Below, one piece after another: positions 48,334-58,878 of a DNA stretch of 64,000 bases. Each line of letters begins with the position of its first letter. The stretch's first letter is position 1. The position numbers were made by a program, and so were the translations under genes. Source of the stretch: Cellvibrionaceae bacterium (GTDB taxonomy: Bacteria > Pseudomonadota > Gammaproteobacteria > Pseudomonadales > Cellvibrionaceae). Below the pieces are notes generated by a model. It saw only the letters and a list, made by a program, of their open reading frames with translations. It was not told the origin of the DNA and made no database searches. The stretch covers positions 248,001 through 312,000 of the forward strand of contig JANPZW010000004.1 in assembly GCA_024707385.1 (NCBI GenBank). The letters are read 5' to 3'.

Positions 48334-49914
48334 ATGAGCAGTACATTGGGCCGTTTGCGCAAGCACCCGCTGCAGCGTTATCTCGCTGTGGTGGTATTTT
48401 TGTCTATCGCTCTTCCCGCCGTGGTCGGAGGAGGATTTTTGATTTGGCAAAATTATCAGCGCACGCTTGAGCACGACAGTGTGCGGGCGGCCAATCATTA
48501 CATGGATCTGCTGCAAGCGGGTATGTCCATGCCGCTGTGGAATGTGTCACCGGATCTCGGCCGGCCTTTGCTCGAAAGTGTTCTGGTGGATGCTGCGGTA
48601 GTTTCCATCCGCGTGACCACCGATGGTGGTGAAGCCTTTTTGCAATTTGAGCGCGACAGCGAAAACGCAATTGTAACAGTGGACAATATTGTCCTGAGCC
48701 GCGCCGTGCATTACGGTCAGGATGTTATAGGGCAAGTGGAAATGGCTTACAGTCTCTCGGCCGCCAGGGCGCGCGCCGCCAGTGAAACCCGTCTGCTTGC
48801 CATCATTATTTTTGCCCAGCTTGTGGTTTCCCTGTTAACCCTTTCCTGGGTTTTGCATCGCAAGGTTTTATCGCCTTTACAACAACTTGGTGCCGCCGCG
48901 GCCGGAATTGCCAAGGGCGATTTGAAAACCACAATTCCCGCTCTGGCGCAGGATGAATTCGGTGAGCTGTCGCAACAGTTGGACATAATGCGCAGCGAAC
49001 TCGATATCCATTTTTCCCAGCTGGAGAAACGCGTGGATATGCGCACCCTGGAATTGCGCGTGGTCAACGAAACCTTGCAAAACACACTCGATCGCCTGCA
49101 GCAGACACAACATTATCTGGTGCAGTCGGAAAAACTCGCGGCGTTGGGATCTCTCGTCGCAGGCGTAGCGCATGAACTCAACACACCGATAGGCAACGGC
49201 CTTACGGTCGCCACCAGCATGTGCGACAGCTGCGATACCTTAAAGCAAAAACTCGCCGAGGGGCTGACCCGCGCGGCGTTGGAGAATTTTGTTCGCGATA
49301 TGGACGAGGGCGCGCAGCTGGTCAGCCGCAATCTGGAGAAAGCCTCGGAATTGGTCAGCGGTTTCAAACAGGTGGCTATGGATCGCACCAGTGTCCAGCG
49401 GCGGCAATTTTCGCTGACAGCGATATTGCAGGAGACCCGTCTGACGCTGTCGCCAGCTTTCAAACGCACGCCTTTCGTAGTGGATATAGACGTGGCGGAA
49501 GATGTGATGCTGGACAGTTATCCCGGCCCGCTCGGGCAGGTCGTGACTAATTTATTGAACAACGCTTTGGTCCACGCTTTCGACGGGCGCGCGGCGGGCG
49601 CGGTGATTATGCGCGCGGAAAAAAAACACGATGCAGTGGAATTGATTGTAGAAGATGACGGAGTGGGTATTGCGGAGGAGCATTTGAATCGGATTTTCGA
49701 TCCATTTTTTACCACCAAACTTGGTGCCGGTGGCAGCGGTTTGGGTATGCATATAGTTCACAATATAGTGACCGGTATTTTGGGGGGAAAAATACGTCTG
49801 TGGTCGCAGCTGGACAGAGGCACGCGTTTTATTTTGACGCTGCCCCTTTCTGCGCCGCGTGAAAAAAACGCGGCAACGGAGAGTACGGTTGCTGATCTGC
49901 TGGCGGCGGACTGA
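48334..49914 (+). CDS. Sensor histidine kinase
   Basis: A 526-residue product from the ATG at 48334, preceded by AAAGG. Membrane helix 1 (RYLAVVVFLSIALPAVVGGGFLI) and helix 2 (LLAIIIFAQLVVSLLTLSWVL) flank a periplasmic domain of about 135 residues. A HAMP and coiled coil follow (SPLQQLGAAAAGIAKGDLKTTIPALAQDEFGELSQQLD), then the H-box GVAHELNTPIGN (H near 279) and the ATPase (N-box LLNNALVHAF, DDGVGI, GGSGLGMHIV). It precedes a REC-DUF3369-GGDEF-EAL gene on the same strand, so the two probably form a two-component pair that controls c-di-GMP. Confidence 0.92.
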   Translation: MSSTLGRLRKHPLQRYLAVVVFLSIALPAVVGGGFLIWQNYQRTLEHDSVRAANHYMDLLQAGMSMPLWNVSPDLGRPLLESVLVDAAVVSIRVTTDGGEAFLQFERDSENAIVTVDNIVLSRAVHYGQDVIGQVEMAYSLSAARARAASETRLLAIIIFAQLVVSLLTLSWVLHRKVLSPLQQLGAAAAGIAKGDLKTTIPALAQDEFGELSQQLDIMRSELDIHFSQLEKRVDMRTLELRVVNETLQNTLDRLQQTQHYLVQSEKLAALGSLVAGVAHELNTPIGNGLTVATSMCDSCDTLKQKLAEGLTRAALENFVRDMDEGAQLVSRNLEKASELVSGFKQVAMDRTSVQRRQFSLTAILQETRLTLSPAFKRTPFVVDIDVAEDVMLDSYPGPLGQVVTNLLNNALVHAFDGRAAGAVIMRAEKKHDAVELIVEDDGVGIAEEHLNRIFDPFFTTKLGAGGSGLGMHIVHNIVTGILGGKIRLWSQLDRGTRFILTLPLSAPREKNAATESTVADLLAAD

Positions 49915-50001
49915 AAGCGGTAAATGGTGTTTATAAAAGCGGTAAGCGGTGGTTACAAAAGCGGTAAGCGGTGGTTACAAAAGCGGTAAGCGGTGGTTAT
50001 A
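49914..50001. repeat. Four tandem copies of a 22-base unit
   Basis: The unit AAAGCGGTAAGCGGTGGTTA(CA) occurs four times in a row between the kinase stop and the start of its partner gene. Copies 2 and 3 are identical, copy 4 differs only at its end, and copy 1 is degenerate. The last copy ends 12 bases before the next ATG, so the repeats occupy the leader of that gene. Copy number could vary by slippage. Confidence 0.9.
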
Positions 50002-50013
50002 TAGGTACACCTC

Positions 50014-52282
50014 ATGAGCAGTGATTTTTCCCAGAACAAAGACCTTTTCGTCTTCAAGGATGACGAACAATTGATTTTCGTCACCGATACAGGTTCTCCT
50101 GGTTCTGGTGCCGGCCGCGATGATGAACGCCACGTATGGCGAATATTGATCGCCGATGATGAGCAGGACGTGCATGACGCTACCTGTTTTGCCCTGCGCG
50201 ATACGGTGGTCCTCGGCCGCACGCTGGAGTTTTATCATGCCTACAACAGCGCACAGGCGCTGGAAATATTGCGCGCTGTGCCGGATATAGCAGTGATACT
50301 GCTCGATGTGGTGATGGAAACCTCCAATGCGGGCCTGGATCTGGTGCCGGTAATCCGCGAGCAATTGAAGCTGCAGGATTTGCGCATTATTTTGCGCACC
50401 GGCGAGCCGAATCAGGCGCCGGAAATTGATGTGATCCGCGAATACGATATCAACGATTACAAATTGAAATCGGATCTCACCAAGAAAAAACTCTACGTCA
50501 GTTTGACTTCGGCGGTGCGCTCCTACAAACAATTGCGCACCATCGAAAACAGCAAAAAAAGGCCTGGACATGATTTTGCGGGCCAGTTCCGAGCTGCTGA
50601 CCCAGGAGGGTCTGAATAGTTTTGCCCAGGGCGTCATTACGCATATTGCGGCTTTAATAGGCGTGCCGCCGGAGGGTGTCATTTGTGTGCGCAAGCGCGG
50701 CCAGCCGGCGGAAGATGATTTGATGATCATCGCCGCAGCGGGCGACTTTTGCGCGCTGATTGATCGGCCGCTGTCGGCGATGACCGAGGAAATCACCTCG
50801 CACCTGCTGCGCGAAAGCCTCAATAATCGCTGCAATGTTTTCCACCGCAATGGTGTGGCGCTTTATTTGGGCAGTCACGCCCGTGGCGACATGAGCTGCT
50901 ACGTCGCGAGCAACGCGCCGATTTCCGATGTCGATCAGGGACTGCTGGAAATTTTTTGCGGCAATATCGCACTCTGCGCCGACAACATTAATTTTCTCGA
51001 ACGGCTGAAGAATTTCGCATTTACCGATACTCTGGTCGGCCTGCCCAATCGTAATGCGCTGGAAGAAGTCATCAACCAATTTATCGATCAGGAGTCTTGT
51101 GTGCCTTACTCTCTGGCGCTGATCGATATCGACAGCTTTGCTGAGATTAACGCAGTGCTCGGCCAGGAATACGGCGACCGTCTTTTGTGCGCGGTGTCAG
51201 ATCGCCTCAAAGCAAAATTTTATGCACCCAATACCGTAGCTCGTATTGGCGGTGACACCTTCGCCGTGTTTGGCCCGAGTTCACACGTCCAGGAAAAGGC
51301 GCTGCTGCAACCCTTCGTCAATCCGTTTCAGATCGGTGGTGAATTGCAATTGCTGTCGATCACCGCAGGCGTAGTGCCGTTGACGGAAACACAGGGAAGA
51401 GGCTCCGAAGCGATAAAAGATGCGTCCATCGTGCTCAAACAGGCGAAAAGTCAGAGTCGCGGCCAAGTGGTGATGTTTCAAAACCAAATGGTAGTCGATG
51501 CGCGCGAGCGGTTGGCGCTGTTGAAAAATCTACGCTCGGCGTTTGAATTAAATCAATTGTTTCTGGTGTTCCAGCCGAAGCTAAAACTCAGCGATCTGAG
51601 CGTCACAGGATTCGAAGCACTAATCCGCTGGCGCGACAGTTCGGGCCGGTTTATTTCCCCGGGGGAATTTATTCCGCTGGCGGAGCAGTCGGGTTTGATT
51701 ATCCGTATGGGCGAGTGGATTTTGCGCAATGCCATTGCGGAGTTGGCAATCCTGCGCGCGAAGGGCTACATGAATGCCAGCATGGCAGTGAATCTTTCCG
51801 TGGCTCAGTTGGAGCACCCGGACATGCTCGAAATGCTGCAGCGGGTAATGGGCGAGAGCAATATCGATCCCGGTTTTATCGAGTTGGAAATTACCGAGTC
51901 CATCGCCATGGGCGATACCGAAGCCAATCTAAAGCGGTTGGAGCAGATTCGCGAAATGGGCTTCAAATTATCCATGGACGATTTCGGTACCGGTTTTTCC
52001 TCCTTCACCTATTTGCAGAAAATGCCGATCAACTGCCTCAAGATAGATCGCTCTTTTGTCATCAAAACCGACACCAAGAGAGGTCGGGAAATTGTCGAGA
52101 TGATCGTCCAGCTCGGCAAAACCCTCGGTCTGAATGTCATCGCCGAAGGTGTGGAAGAGGAGGGGCAGGGCGCGTTGCTGAAGCAAATGGGCTGCAATGA
52201 AGTGCAAGGCTTTTTCTACGCCAAACCCATGCCGCGCGACCAGTTGCATCAGTGGTTGGCGGAGCGGAAAAACCGCAGCTGA
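50014..52282 (+). CDS. Response regulator with DUF3369, degenerate GGDEF and EAL domains (frameshifted)
   Basis: About 755 residues after correction. A receiver domain (RILIADDEQDVHD; phosphoacceptor D98 in ILLDVVM) leads into DUF3369 (residues 185-325), a GGDEF domain whose active site reads RIGGDTFAVFG and so is probably inactive, and an EAL domain with the catalytic set intact: FEALIRW, IELEITES, DDFGTGFSS, LKIDRSFV and AEGVEEE. It should be a phosphorylation-controlled c-di-GMP phosphodiesterase. The break is at an A7 run (50554-50560): with six A it reads ENSKKGLDMILRASSELL, joining REC to DUF3369. Without correction the protein would be two fragments. Confidence 0.9.
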
Positions 52283-52528
52283 CAGCGCGGTAAGTTACAC
52301 CCATTTTAATGCACCGGTATCATCGGTGACTTCGGCCATCGCGCATCTTCAAGTTCCCATTAGCGGTATCGTTTCTCATGCGCGACTAATTCTTCTGCAT
52401 CAACAAGAAATGCAGATAAGCAGTTTTGACCTGTCTAGTTGCTTTACATGTTGTTTTATACAGGGTTGCGCGTTTCTAGTCTCGCTAATATAGTTAATGG
52501 GTCAAATCGCTCTTAGGGAATTAAGAGA
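52283..52528. other. Region upstream of cas3
   Basis: About 245 bases with no gene. It is AT-rich toward its right end and should carry the promoter of the cas operon, but no single promoter stands out. Confidence 0.35.
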
Positions 52529-55111
52529 ATGCGAAGAAAGCCAAAGGTTGAACATGTTAATTCGACGCTTATCCCATTCAGGGATTGCCCAGCAAAATCG
52601 TTTTTAAACGATGACGGTAGTGTCACAACGGGTAGGACGGTATTCAATCACTGCCAGATCGTCGGCGAAGTAGCCAAGGAAATGATTCGCCGAATACGTT
52701 GTGACAACCTCAAGGTACTATTTCCCGACGGCGCGGCGTTTACCGCCGCCAGCCACGATATCGGCAAAGTCAGTCCCACGTTTTACAACAAAATCATGCG
52801 GGCTTGCTCCCGCACACTTATTCCCGGTTTCAATCCAGATTTAGAGAAACAATGGGGCGGTCATGCGGGCGTCAGTCAAGTCACCGCAACCTCGTTGAAT
52901 GCTCCCACTTATATCCCTGAGGTAATTGGTCAACACCACGGGTTTTCGCCCCCTATTGCGGGCTGTCGTGCTAAGGACGAGATCTTTGGCGGTGAGGATT
53001 GGTTAACCGAACGGACAAAACTGGTCGCCGAGTTGCAACACGCTTTGCAAGAGACATGGCCTCAAATTGAATCGGCTGCACAAGCGCGATTATTGGCAGG
53101 CTTGACCTCAGTAGCGGATTGGATCGGGTCGGGCGAATTTTTTGAAAAACCTGATGCGCCATGGCAGGAAAATATTGGCAGGGCGCTCGATCACGCCGGT
53201 TTTGTACCGGCTACCTATAACCAAGGGCTGAGCTTTGCGCAGATATTTGGTTTTTCGCCACATGAAGCTCAATCAATATTAATTGAACAAGCCTGCACTC
53301 CAGGTGTGTACGTACTTGAAGCGCCTATGGGATTGGGGAAAACCGAAGCTGCACTTTATGCGGCCTACCAGCTGTTATCGACCTATCAAGCCAGTGGTGT
53401 CTATTTCGCCTTACCTACTCAGTTGACCTCCAACAAAATTTTTGAGCGATTTGAGCAATTTTTGGAAATAATCGTAGCGCCCGATTGTTCCCATCGTTCT
53501 TTGCTGCTGCACGCCAATGCCTGGCTATTTGAAACTGAGATGGGAGAAGAGGGACGTCCCGGCGGCGCGTGGTTTAATCAGGCCAAGCGCGGTTTGCTCG
53601 CCCCCTTTGCCGTGGGCACCATCGACCAGGCCTTAATGGCCGCAATGAATGTTAAACACGGCTTTGTGCGGGCATTTGGTTTGGCGGGCAAGGTGGTCAT
53701 TCTGGATGAGGTGCACACCTACGATGCTTATACCGGCACTTTGCTCGATGCACTGGTGCGATTACTCCGTTCACTGCATTGCACGGTCATTATCCTCAGT
53801 GCCACGCTCAATCAAGAGCGTCGCCAGCGATTGTTGGGCTGTGCCACATCGGCTAGCGGTTACCCGCTGATTACTGCGAGCCCTGGATGTGTCGCTGGCG
53901 AGGTGAAAGAAGTTCACGTACCGGTGAGCGAATCCCGGCAGGTGAATTTGGGTATACAGGCCGACGAAGTCCTGGCGTTAGAGCAGGCACTGTTGCGTGC
54001 TGAGCAAGGGCAGCAGGTGTTGTGGATAGAAAACACGGTAAAAGACGCACAGCAGCGCTATCTGGATCTCGCCGCTCGCGCTTCTGACTTGGGTATCGCC
54101 TGCGGGTTACTACATTCGCGCTTTACCCTCAACGACCGCCAACGCAATGAGGCGCAATGGGTTGAGTTTTATGGCAAGGCGGGATGGCCAAAACGCGGCG
54201 CTCAAGGCCGGATATTGGTAGGCACACAAGTGCTGGAGCAATCGCTGGACATAGACGCGGATTTTATGGTGTCGCGCTTTGCGCCGACCGACATGCTATT
54301 GCAGCGCTTGGGCCGTCTCTGGAGACACAAGGACACACCGCGCAGCCAAAGCGCCCGGCCAGAGGCTTGGTTCTTAGCTCCCGACATCACCGCCGCCATA
54401 GAGTCACCTCCTTCCCACTTTGGCGCGAGTGCTTACGTGTACAGCCCCTATATTTTGTGTCGCAGTCTTGAAGTGTGGCAGGGGAAAACGAGTATCCAAT
54501 TACCGGAAGATATTCGCGGCCTGATTGAACAAACCTACCAAAGCCGCAGCGAGCAAGGCCCGATGCGCAAGTGGTTATCCGAACTGGAAGATGGCAACAG
54601 TCGCCGCACAGGGCAGAACACCATGCGCCAGCTTGCCCGAGTCGCTTTGGCGGAGGCTGGCAATACGCTTCCCGAAAGCAAAGCCCAAACCCGTTACAGC
54701 GAGACGGATAATTTTGAGGTGCTATTACTGCGCGCCATATCCCGTAATCGCGAAGCAGATACCGCAACCTTTACCTTGTTGGATGGAGAGCGTATTCAAC
54801 TGCCGCTGCGCAATCGCGCACGCCTTACCAAATCCGAATGGCGACATGTCACTGCAACTTTGCTGCGACAGGTGGTTCCCGTGAGGCGAGCTGATGCTCC
54901 CAAGCCAGCTCCCACCGATATGCTCAAAAGTTTTGGTTTGCATCACTGCTTTTATTTGGGCAATCCAGATTGGCCGGATGATGAAAGCGTGCTGCGTGTG
55001 GCACTGGTAGAGGACTCTGGATATTTACGCGGCATTGAGCACTTGGATATTCACGACAAACATACTTTGGAATACCGGGACGATCTCGGTTACCGCGTGG
55101 CCAACGATTAG
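52529..55111 (+). CDS. cas3: Cas3 helicase-nuclease, type I-E
   Basis: An 860-residue protein. The N-terminal HD nuclease has H41, H76-D77 (ASHDIGK), H112 (GGHAGVS) and H136-H137 (GQHHGF). The superfamily-2 helicase has Walker A APMGLGKT (265-272) and a DEVH box (393-396), then TQVLEQSLDIDADFM and RLGRLWRH for motifs V and VI. It unwinds and degrades DNA bound by Cascade. It is intact and first in the cas operon, ten bases before cas8e. Confidence 0.95.
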   Translation: MRRKPKVEHVNSTLIPFRDCPAKSFLNDDGSVTTGRTVFNHCQIVGEVAKEMIRRIRCDNLKVLFPDGAAFTAASHDIGKVSPTFYNKIMRACSRTLIPGFNPDLEKQWGGHAGVSQVTATSLNAPTYIPEVIGQHHGFSPPIAGCRAKDEIFGGEDWLTERTKLVAELQHALQETWPQIESAAQARLLAGLTSVADWIGSGEFFEKPDAPWQENIGRALDHAGFVPATYNQGLSFAQIFGFSPHEAQSILIEQACTPGVYVLEAPMGLGKTEAALYAAYQLLSTYQASGVYFALPTQLTSNKIFERFEQFLEIIVAPDCSHRSLLLHANAWLFETEMGEEGRPGGAWFNQAKRGLLAPFAVGTIDQALMAAMNVKHGFVRAFGLAGKVVILDEVHTYDAYTGTLLDALVRLLRSLHCTVIILSATLNQERRQRLLGCATSASGYPLITASPGCVAGEVKEVHVPVSESRQVNLGIQADEVLALEQALLRAEQGQQVLWIENTVKDAQQRYLDLAARASDLGIACGLLHSRFTLNDRQRNEAQWVEFYGKAGWPKRGAQGRILVGTQVLEQSLDIDADFMVSRFAPTDMLLQRLGRLWRHKDTPRSQSARPEAWFLAPDITAAIESPPSHFGASAYVYSPYILCRSLEVWQGKTSIQLPEDIRGLIEQTYQSRSEQGPMRKWLSELEDGNSRRTGQNTMRQLARVALAEAGNTLPESKAQTRYSETDNFEVLLLRAISRNREADTATFTLLDGERIQLPLRNRARLTKSEWRHVTATLLRQVVPVRRADAPKPAPTDMLKSFGLHHCFYLGNPDWPDDESVLRVALVEDSGYLRGIEHLDIHDKHTLEYRDDLGYRVAND

Positions 55112-55120
55112 GACGCTGCT

Positions 55121-56617
55121 ATGGAAAATCGCTTTAATTTAATTGATGAGCCCTGGATACCCGTCGCCGATTATGGTCGGGTGAGTCTTAAGGATATTTT
55201 TACCCATGCCGAGTACCGAGCTTTGGGCGGTAATCCGGTGCAAAAAATTGCGTTGCTTAAATTGTTGTTAGCCATTGCGCAAGCAGCGGCAACGCCCAAG
55301 GATGAGGCCGAGTGGAAATCACTGGGTGCCGAGGGGCTTGCGCGACGCTGTTTGGCTTATTTGGATAAATGGCACGACCGTTTTTATCTGTATGGGGAAA
55401 AGCCGTTTCTGCAGATGCCGGCGATAAAGGCGGCAAAGGTTCAGCTATTCGGTGCGGTTTTGCCCGAAATTTCTACCGGAAATACGACAGTATTAAGCCA
55501 AGTGCAAATTGAGAGGCCTCTTGATGACAGTGGCAAAGCACTGTTGTTGTTGACGCTAATGGGCTTTGCGCTGTCCGGCAAAAAAACCGATAACAGTGTC
55601 GTCCTTACACCTGGATATGAAGGCAAGCGCAACGATAAAGGTAAAGCTTCTACCGGGCGAACCGGCCCCTCCGTCGGCCATATGGGGCTGCTACACAATT
55701 TTCTATTGGGAAGTAACCTCCAAAATAGCCTTTGGTTGAATCTATTCACCTCCCAACAAGTGGAACAAATGAACCTTTACCCAGAAGGCGTGGGAACCGC
55801 CCCGTGGGAAAATATGCCGACAGGCGAAGATTGCGATCAGGCGAGAAAATTAAAGCGATCCTTGATGGGAAGGCTGATCCCAATGTGTCGGTTCTGTTTG
55901 TTGGCGATGGATGGTTTGCATTATTCCGAGGGGATTGCTCACCCAGGGTACAAGGAAGGCGTTGTAGACCCGAGCATGGCTATTAATAACTCGGGCAAAG
56001 AACCAAAAGCACTATGGGTCGACCCGGAAAAAAGGCCATGGCGAGAGTTAACGTCACTGTTAGGCTTTTTTGAGCAGACGGCAACTCAAGGATTTCAAAG
56101 CTGGCAATTGCGAAGTGGCATAAACAGAGCGCGAGATGCCACCAAGAAATTTTCTATCTGGTCGGGTGGATTAAGAGTCAGTAGCAATGCTGGTGAGCAG
56201 TACGCTTCGGGCAGCGATGACTTTGTGGAGTCTCAGATAGAACTGCACAGTGACACTCTTGGCGAAATCTGGTTTAGCCAGCTAAAGATGGAAATGGAAT
56301 CACTCGATGCATTAGCAAAAAATTTATACGGTCGAGTGTTAGGGTTTTTCAAGGAGCAAACTGTGGATGGTGCCAAGGTGGCGCCGCGAGCAACGCACTT
56401 ATTCTGGCAGCTATGTGAGCGCGACTTCCAAAATCTTGTCGACCATTGTGACCAAACAGAAGATGCAATGAAGGTGCGACGCAATTTGCGCAAACGATTT
56501 GCGGGTTATGTGCACCAGGCTTATGACACCTATTGCCCAAAAGATACCGCGCGGCAGTTGGAGGCCTGGGCGAAATGCCGTCCCAATAACAGCAAATACC
56601 TTAATCAGGAGGCTTGA
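55121..56617 (+). CDS. casA: Cas8e (CasA/Cse1), large Cascade subunit
   Basis: A 498-residue protein that opens with [11 protein letters not shown], the hallmark of Cse1, and continues [34 protein letters not shown] and [10 protein letters not shown]. Cse1 recognises the PAM and recruits Cas3. The L1 region and the PAM-reading loops should lie in residues 120-170 and 340-370; their residues could be compared with E. coli to test the changed PAM suggested by the array. Intact. The following gene starts six bases after its stop. Confidence 0.95.
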   Translation: MENRFNLIDEPWIPVADYGRVSLKDIFTHAEYRALGGNPVQKIALLKLLLAIAQAAATPKDEAEWKSLGAEGLARRCLAYLDKWHDRFYLYGEKPFLQMPAIKAAKVQLFGAVLPEISTGNTTVLSQVQIERPLDDSGKALLLLTLMGFALSGKKTDNSVVLTPGYEGKRNDKGKASTGRTGPSVGHMGLLHNFLLGSNLQNSLWLNLFTSQQVEQMNLYPEGVGTAPWENMPTGEDCDQARKLKRSLMGRLIPMCRFCLLAMDGLHYSEGIAHPGYKEGVVDPSMAINNSGKEPKALWVDPEKRPWRELTSLLGFFEQTATQGFQSWQLRSGINRARDATKKFSIWSGGLRVSSNAGEQYASGSDDFVESQIELHSDTLGEIWFSQLKMEMESLDALAKNLYGRVLGFFKEQTVDGAKVAPRATHLFWQLCERDFQNLVDHCDQTEDAMKVRRNLRKRFAGYVHQAYDTYCPKDTARQLEAWAKCRPNNSKYLNQEA

Positions 56618-56622
56618 TATTT

Positions 56623-57175
56623 ATGCAAACGGATTATCAACCTGCACAAGCAGGCAAAGATAAGCAGTGGGAGCAGCGGTTTGTCGAAGTGGTGATTGAA
56701 CGCTGCAACAGCAATAAAGGTTTGGCTGCCAGATTGCGTCGAGCGGACAATCCAGCAACGGAATATCAAAGCTGGGAGTTGTTGGGAAGTTTGGGAGTTG
56801 ACTTGGAAAAAGGATTATCAGCGCCTGCCATTTGTCACCATCTCCGCCGCTATTGCCAAATCGAAAGCAGAAAAAAATGGCAGCCTGTCTCTCGGTAAGG
56901 CGATTGCACTTTGCTATGACGATGGCAATCAAAGCGATCCCGCAAAAGCCCGCTTGCGCCGTTTGTTGGCCTGTACGGATCTGCCAGAGGCGTGTCGTAT
57001 TCTCCGGCCTATTTTAACTTTGATTCAAAGTAAAACCGGCCAGCCGTTGGACTTTGTACGCCTGCTAAAACAATTGCGCTCATTTTATTTTGACAGCCAG
57101 CGGATAAAAGCCCAATGGGCACAGGAGTTTTACGGACAGCCAGTCATTGTGGCAGGGGAGGAGCCAAGTTTATGA
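56623..57175 (+). CDS. casB: Cse2 (CasB), small Cascade subunit (frameshifted)
   Basis: About 183 residues after correction, from the ATG at 56623, which follows AGGAGG. It begins [30 protein letters not shown], the Cse2 pattern, and has [21 protein letters not shown] near the middle. The frame is lost at A5 56807-56811: with four A it continues [37 protein letters not shown]. Cse2 dimer stabilises the R-loop. Its stop overlaps the cas6e start. Read literally, the break would remove two-thirds of the protein. Confidence 0.9.
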
Positions 57176-57816
57176 ATATGATCGCCAGTGTTTTGCATCT
57201 GGATCGCCGGTCCGTCAAAGCCTTGCGCGTAACCGACGCATACTCCTTGCATCGAGTGGTTTACAGCCTTTTTACCGACATTCGCGACGACCAGGAAAAA
57301 CAGGCAAGCCATGCCAGTGGAATTCTCTACGCGGATCAAGGCGGTGATTACAAAGCCAGGAAAATTTTAATGCTCTCCAACCGGCAGCCGATGTCGATGG
57401 TGGAGGGCCAATATGGGGAAGTGCAAAGCAAACCCATTCCCCCGAATTTTTTATCGCACGAACACTATCGATTTAAAGTCGTCATTAATCCATGCCGTCG
57501 TGATAATGCCAGTCGCAAGCTTATACCGGTGCGGGGCAAAGAGCTGGTGGCGCAATGGTTTGCGGAGCGAGCGCCGGAGAGTTGGGGCTTTGAAGCGAGC
57601 CAACAGCATCTGCAAGTAGACAAAATTGATGTTCTGCAATTTACCGATAAAGCCCAGCGTCAGGTCACGGTCGCTCAGGCCCAGGTACAGGGGCTGTTGC
57701 GTGTAACGGATCGCGAGCGCTTTGTAGCGAGCTTTGAACAAGGCATTGGTCGCGCCCGCGCATTTGGCTGTGGTTTATTGCAAATTGTCCCTCTGACCGA
57801 TAATCCTTTCGCTTAA
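57172..57816 (+). CDS. cas6e: Cas6e (CasE), CRISPR RNA endonuclease
   Basis: A 214-residue protein. YSLH (Y24, H27) corresponds to the catalytic tyrosine and histidine of E. coli Cas6e, and the glycine-rich loop GIGRARAFGCGLLQIVPL lies at 189-207. It cuts repeats below the stem to leave the eight-base 5' handle. The order here is cse2-cas6e-cas7e, with cas6e moved ahead of cas7e and cas5e, unlike the E. coli order in which it follows cas5e. Overlaps cse2 by four bases. Confidence 0.95.
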   Translation: MNMIASVLHLDRRSVKALRVTDAYSLHRVVYSLFTDIRDDQEKQASHASGILYADQGGDYKARKILMLSNRQPMSMVEGQYGEVQSKPIPPNFLSHEHYRFKVVINPCRRDNASRKLIPVRGKELVAQWFAERAPESWGFEASQQHLQVDKIDVLQFTDKAQRQVTVAQAQVQGLLRVTDRERFVASFEQGIGRARAFGCGLLQIVPLTDNPFA

Positions 57817-57840
57817 ACACTTATTTTTTGGAGAATACAC

Positions 57841-58870
57841 ATGACTAATTCCTATACGAATACACGCATCGAATACCACATTGTGCAGTCTTTCCCGGTC
57901 ACTTGTCTTAATCGCGATGATGTGGGCGCGCCCAAGTCGGCTATTGTTGGCGGTGTGCCTCGTGCCCGCGTCAGTTCGCAGTGCTGGAAGCGGCAAGTGC
58001 GGTTGGCTATGCAGGACTTTGGTATCAAGTTGGGCATTCGCACAAAAAAAGTGACGGAGATGTTTATCAGTGCCTGTGTGGCTGCGGGAGCTAATAATGA
58101 TCAAGCCACATCCTGTGCGGAAAAAAATGGCAGCTTTATTGAGTGATGACACCTTATTGTTCGTCAGTGAATCAGAAGCAACAGCTTTTGGTACTTATGC
58201 GGCGGAAAATGGCTTTGATGAGAGCAAAATTAAAGATAAAGAATTGGCTAAGGTCGCAAAAAAAGCTTTGAACCCTGCTCAGGATGCACTGGATATCGCA
58301 TTGTTTGGTCGTATGGTGGCCAAAGCCGCCGATATGAACGTAGAAGCGGCAGCCTCTTTTTCTCATGCAATCTCCACTCATAAAGTGAGCAACGAGGTGG
58401 AATTTTTTACCGCGCTGGATGACCGCCAGGAAGAGCCGGGATCGGCCCATATGGGCAGTTTGGAATTTAATTCGGCTACCTACTATCGCTACATCAGTCT
58501 TGATCTCGGCCAATTGGCGCAGACCATGGGCGAGGGGGACTTAAAGAAAGCCATAGAAGCCTTTACCAAAGCGCTCTTTGTTGCCGTACCCAATGCACGA
58601 CAAACAACCCAGTCCGGTGCGAGCCCGTGGGAATTTGCCCGTGTGCTGGTGCGTAAAGGTCAGCGCTTGCAGGTGCCTTTCGAAACACCGGTAAAAGCGC
58701 GCGAAGGCGGTTACCTGCAAAGCACTATCAACGAGCTAAAAACCTATTTGGACAAAAAAGAAAAATTGGCAGGTTCTCTGTTTGGTAAACAGGGCGCTTA
58801 CGATTGGGGCGAAAGCGAGGGCTACAGCATTGATCACTTGATTGCGGACCTGCAAAGCCATGTGCAGTGA
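57841..58870 (+). CDS. cas7e: Cas7e (CasC/Cse4), Cascade backbone (frameshifted)
   Basis: About 342 residues after correction. It begins YHIVQSFPVTCLNRDDVGAPKSAIVGGVPRARVSSQCWKRQVR, the Cas7e signature. The break is at A7 58121-58127: with six A it reads SCAEKMAALLSDDTLLFVS and continues with SAHMGSLEFNSATYYRYISLDLGQL and GYLQSTINELKTYL, both typical. Six copies of Cas7e coat the crRNA spacer. Without the correction the product ends after 101 residues. Confidence 0.92.
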
Positions 58871-58878
58871 GGTGTGCG

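Noticed and set aside
50554..50560. Programmed slippage at the A7 run in the REC-EAL gene
   Set aside because: A7 is a known slippery sequence, but the same kind of break occurs at short runs (three to five bases) in many genes here, so general indel error is simpler.
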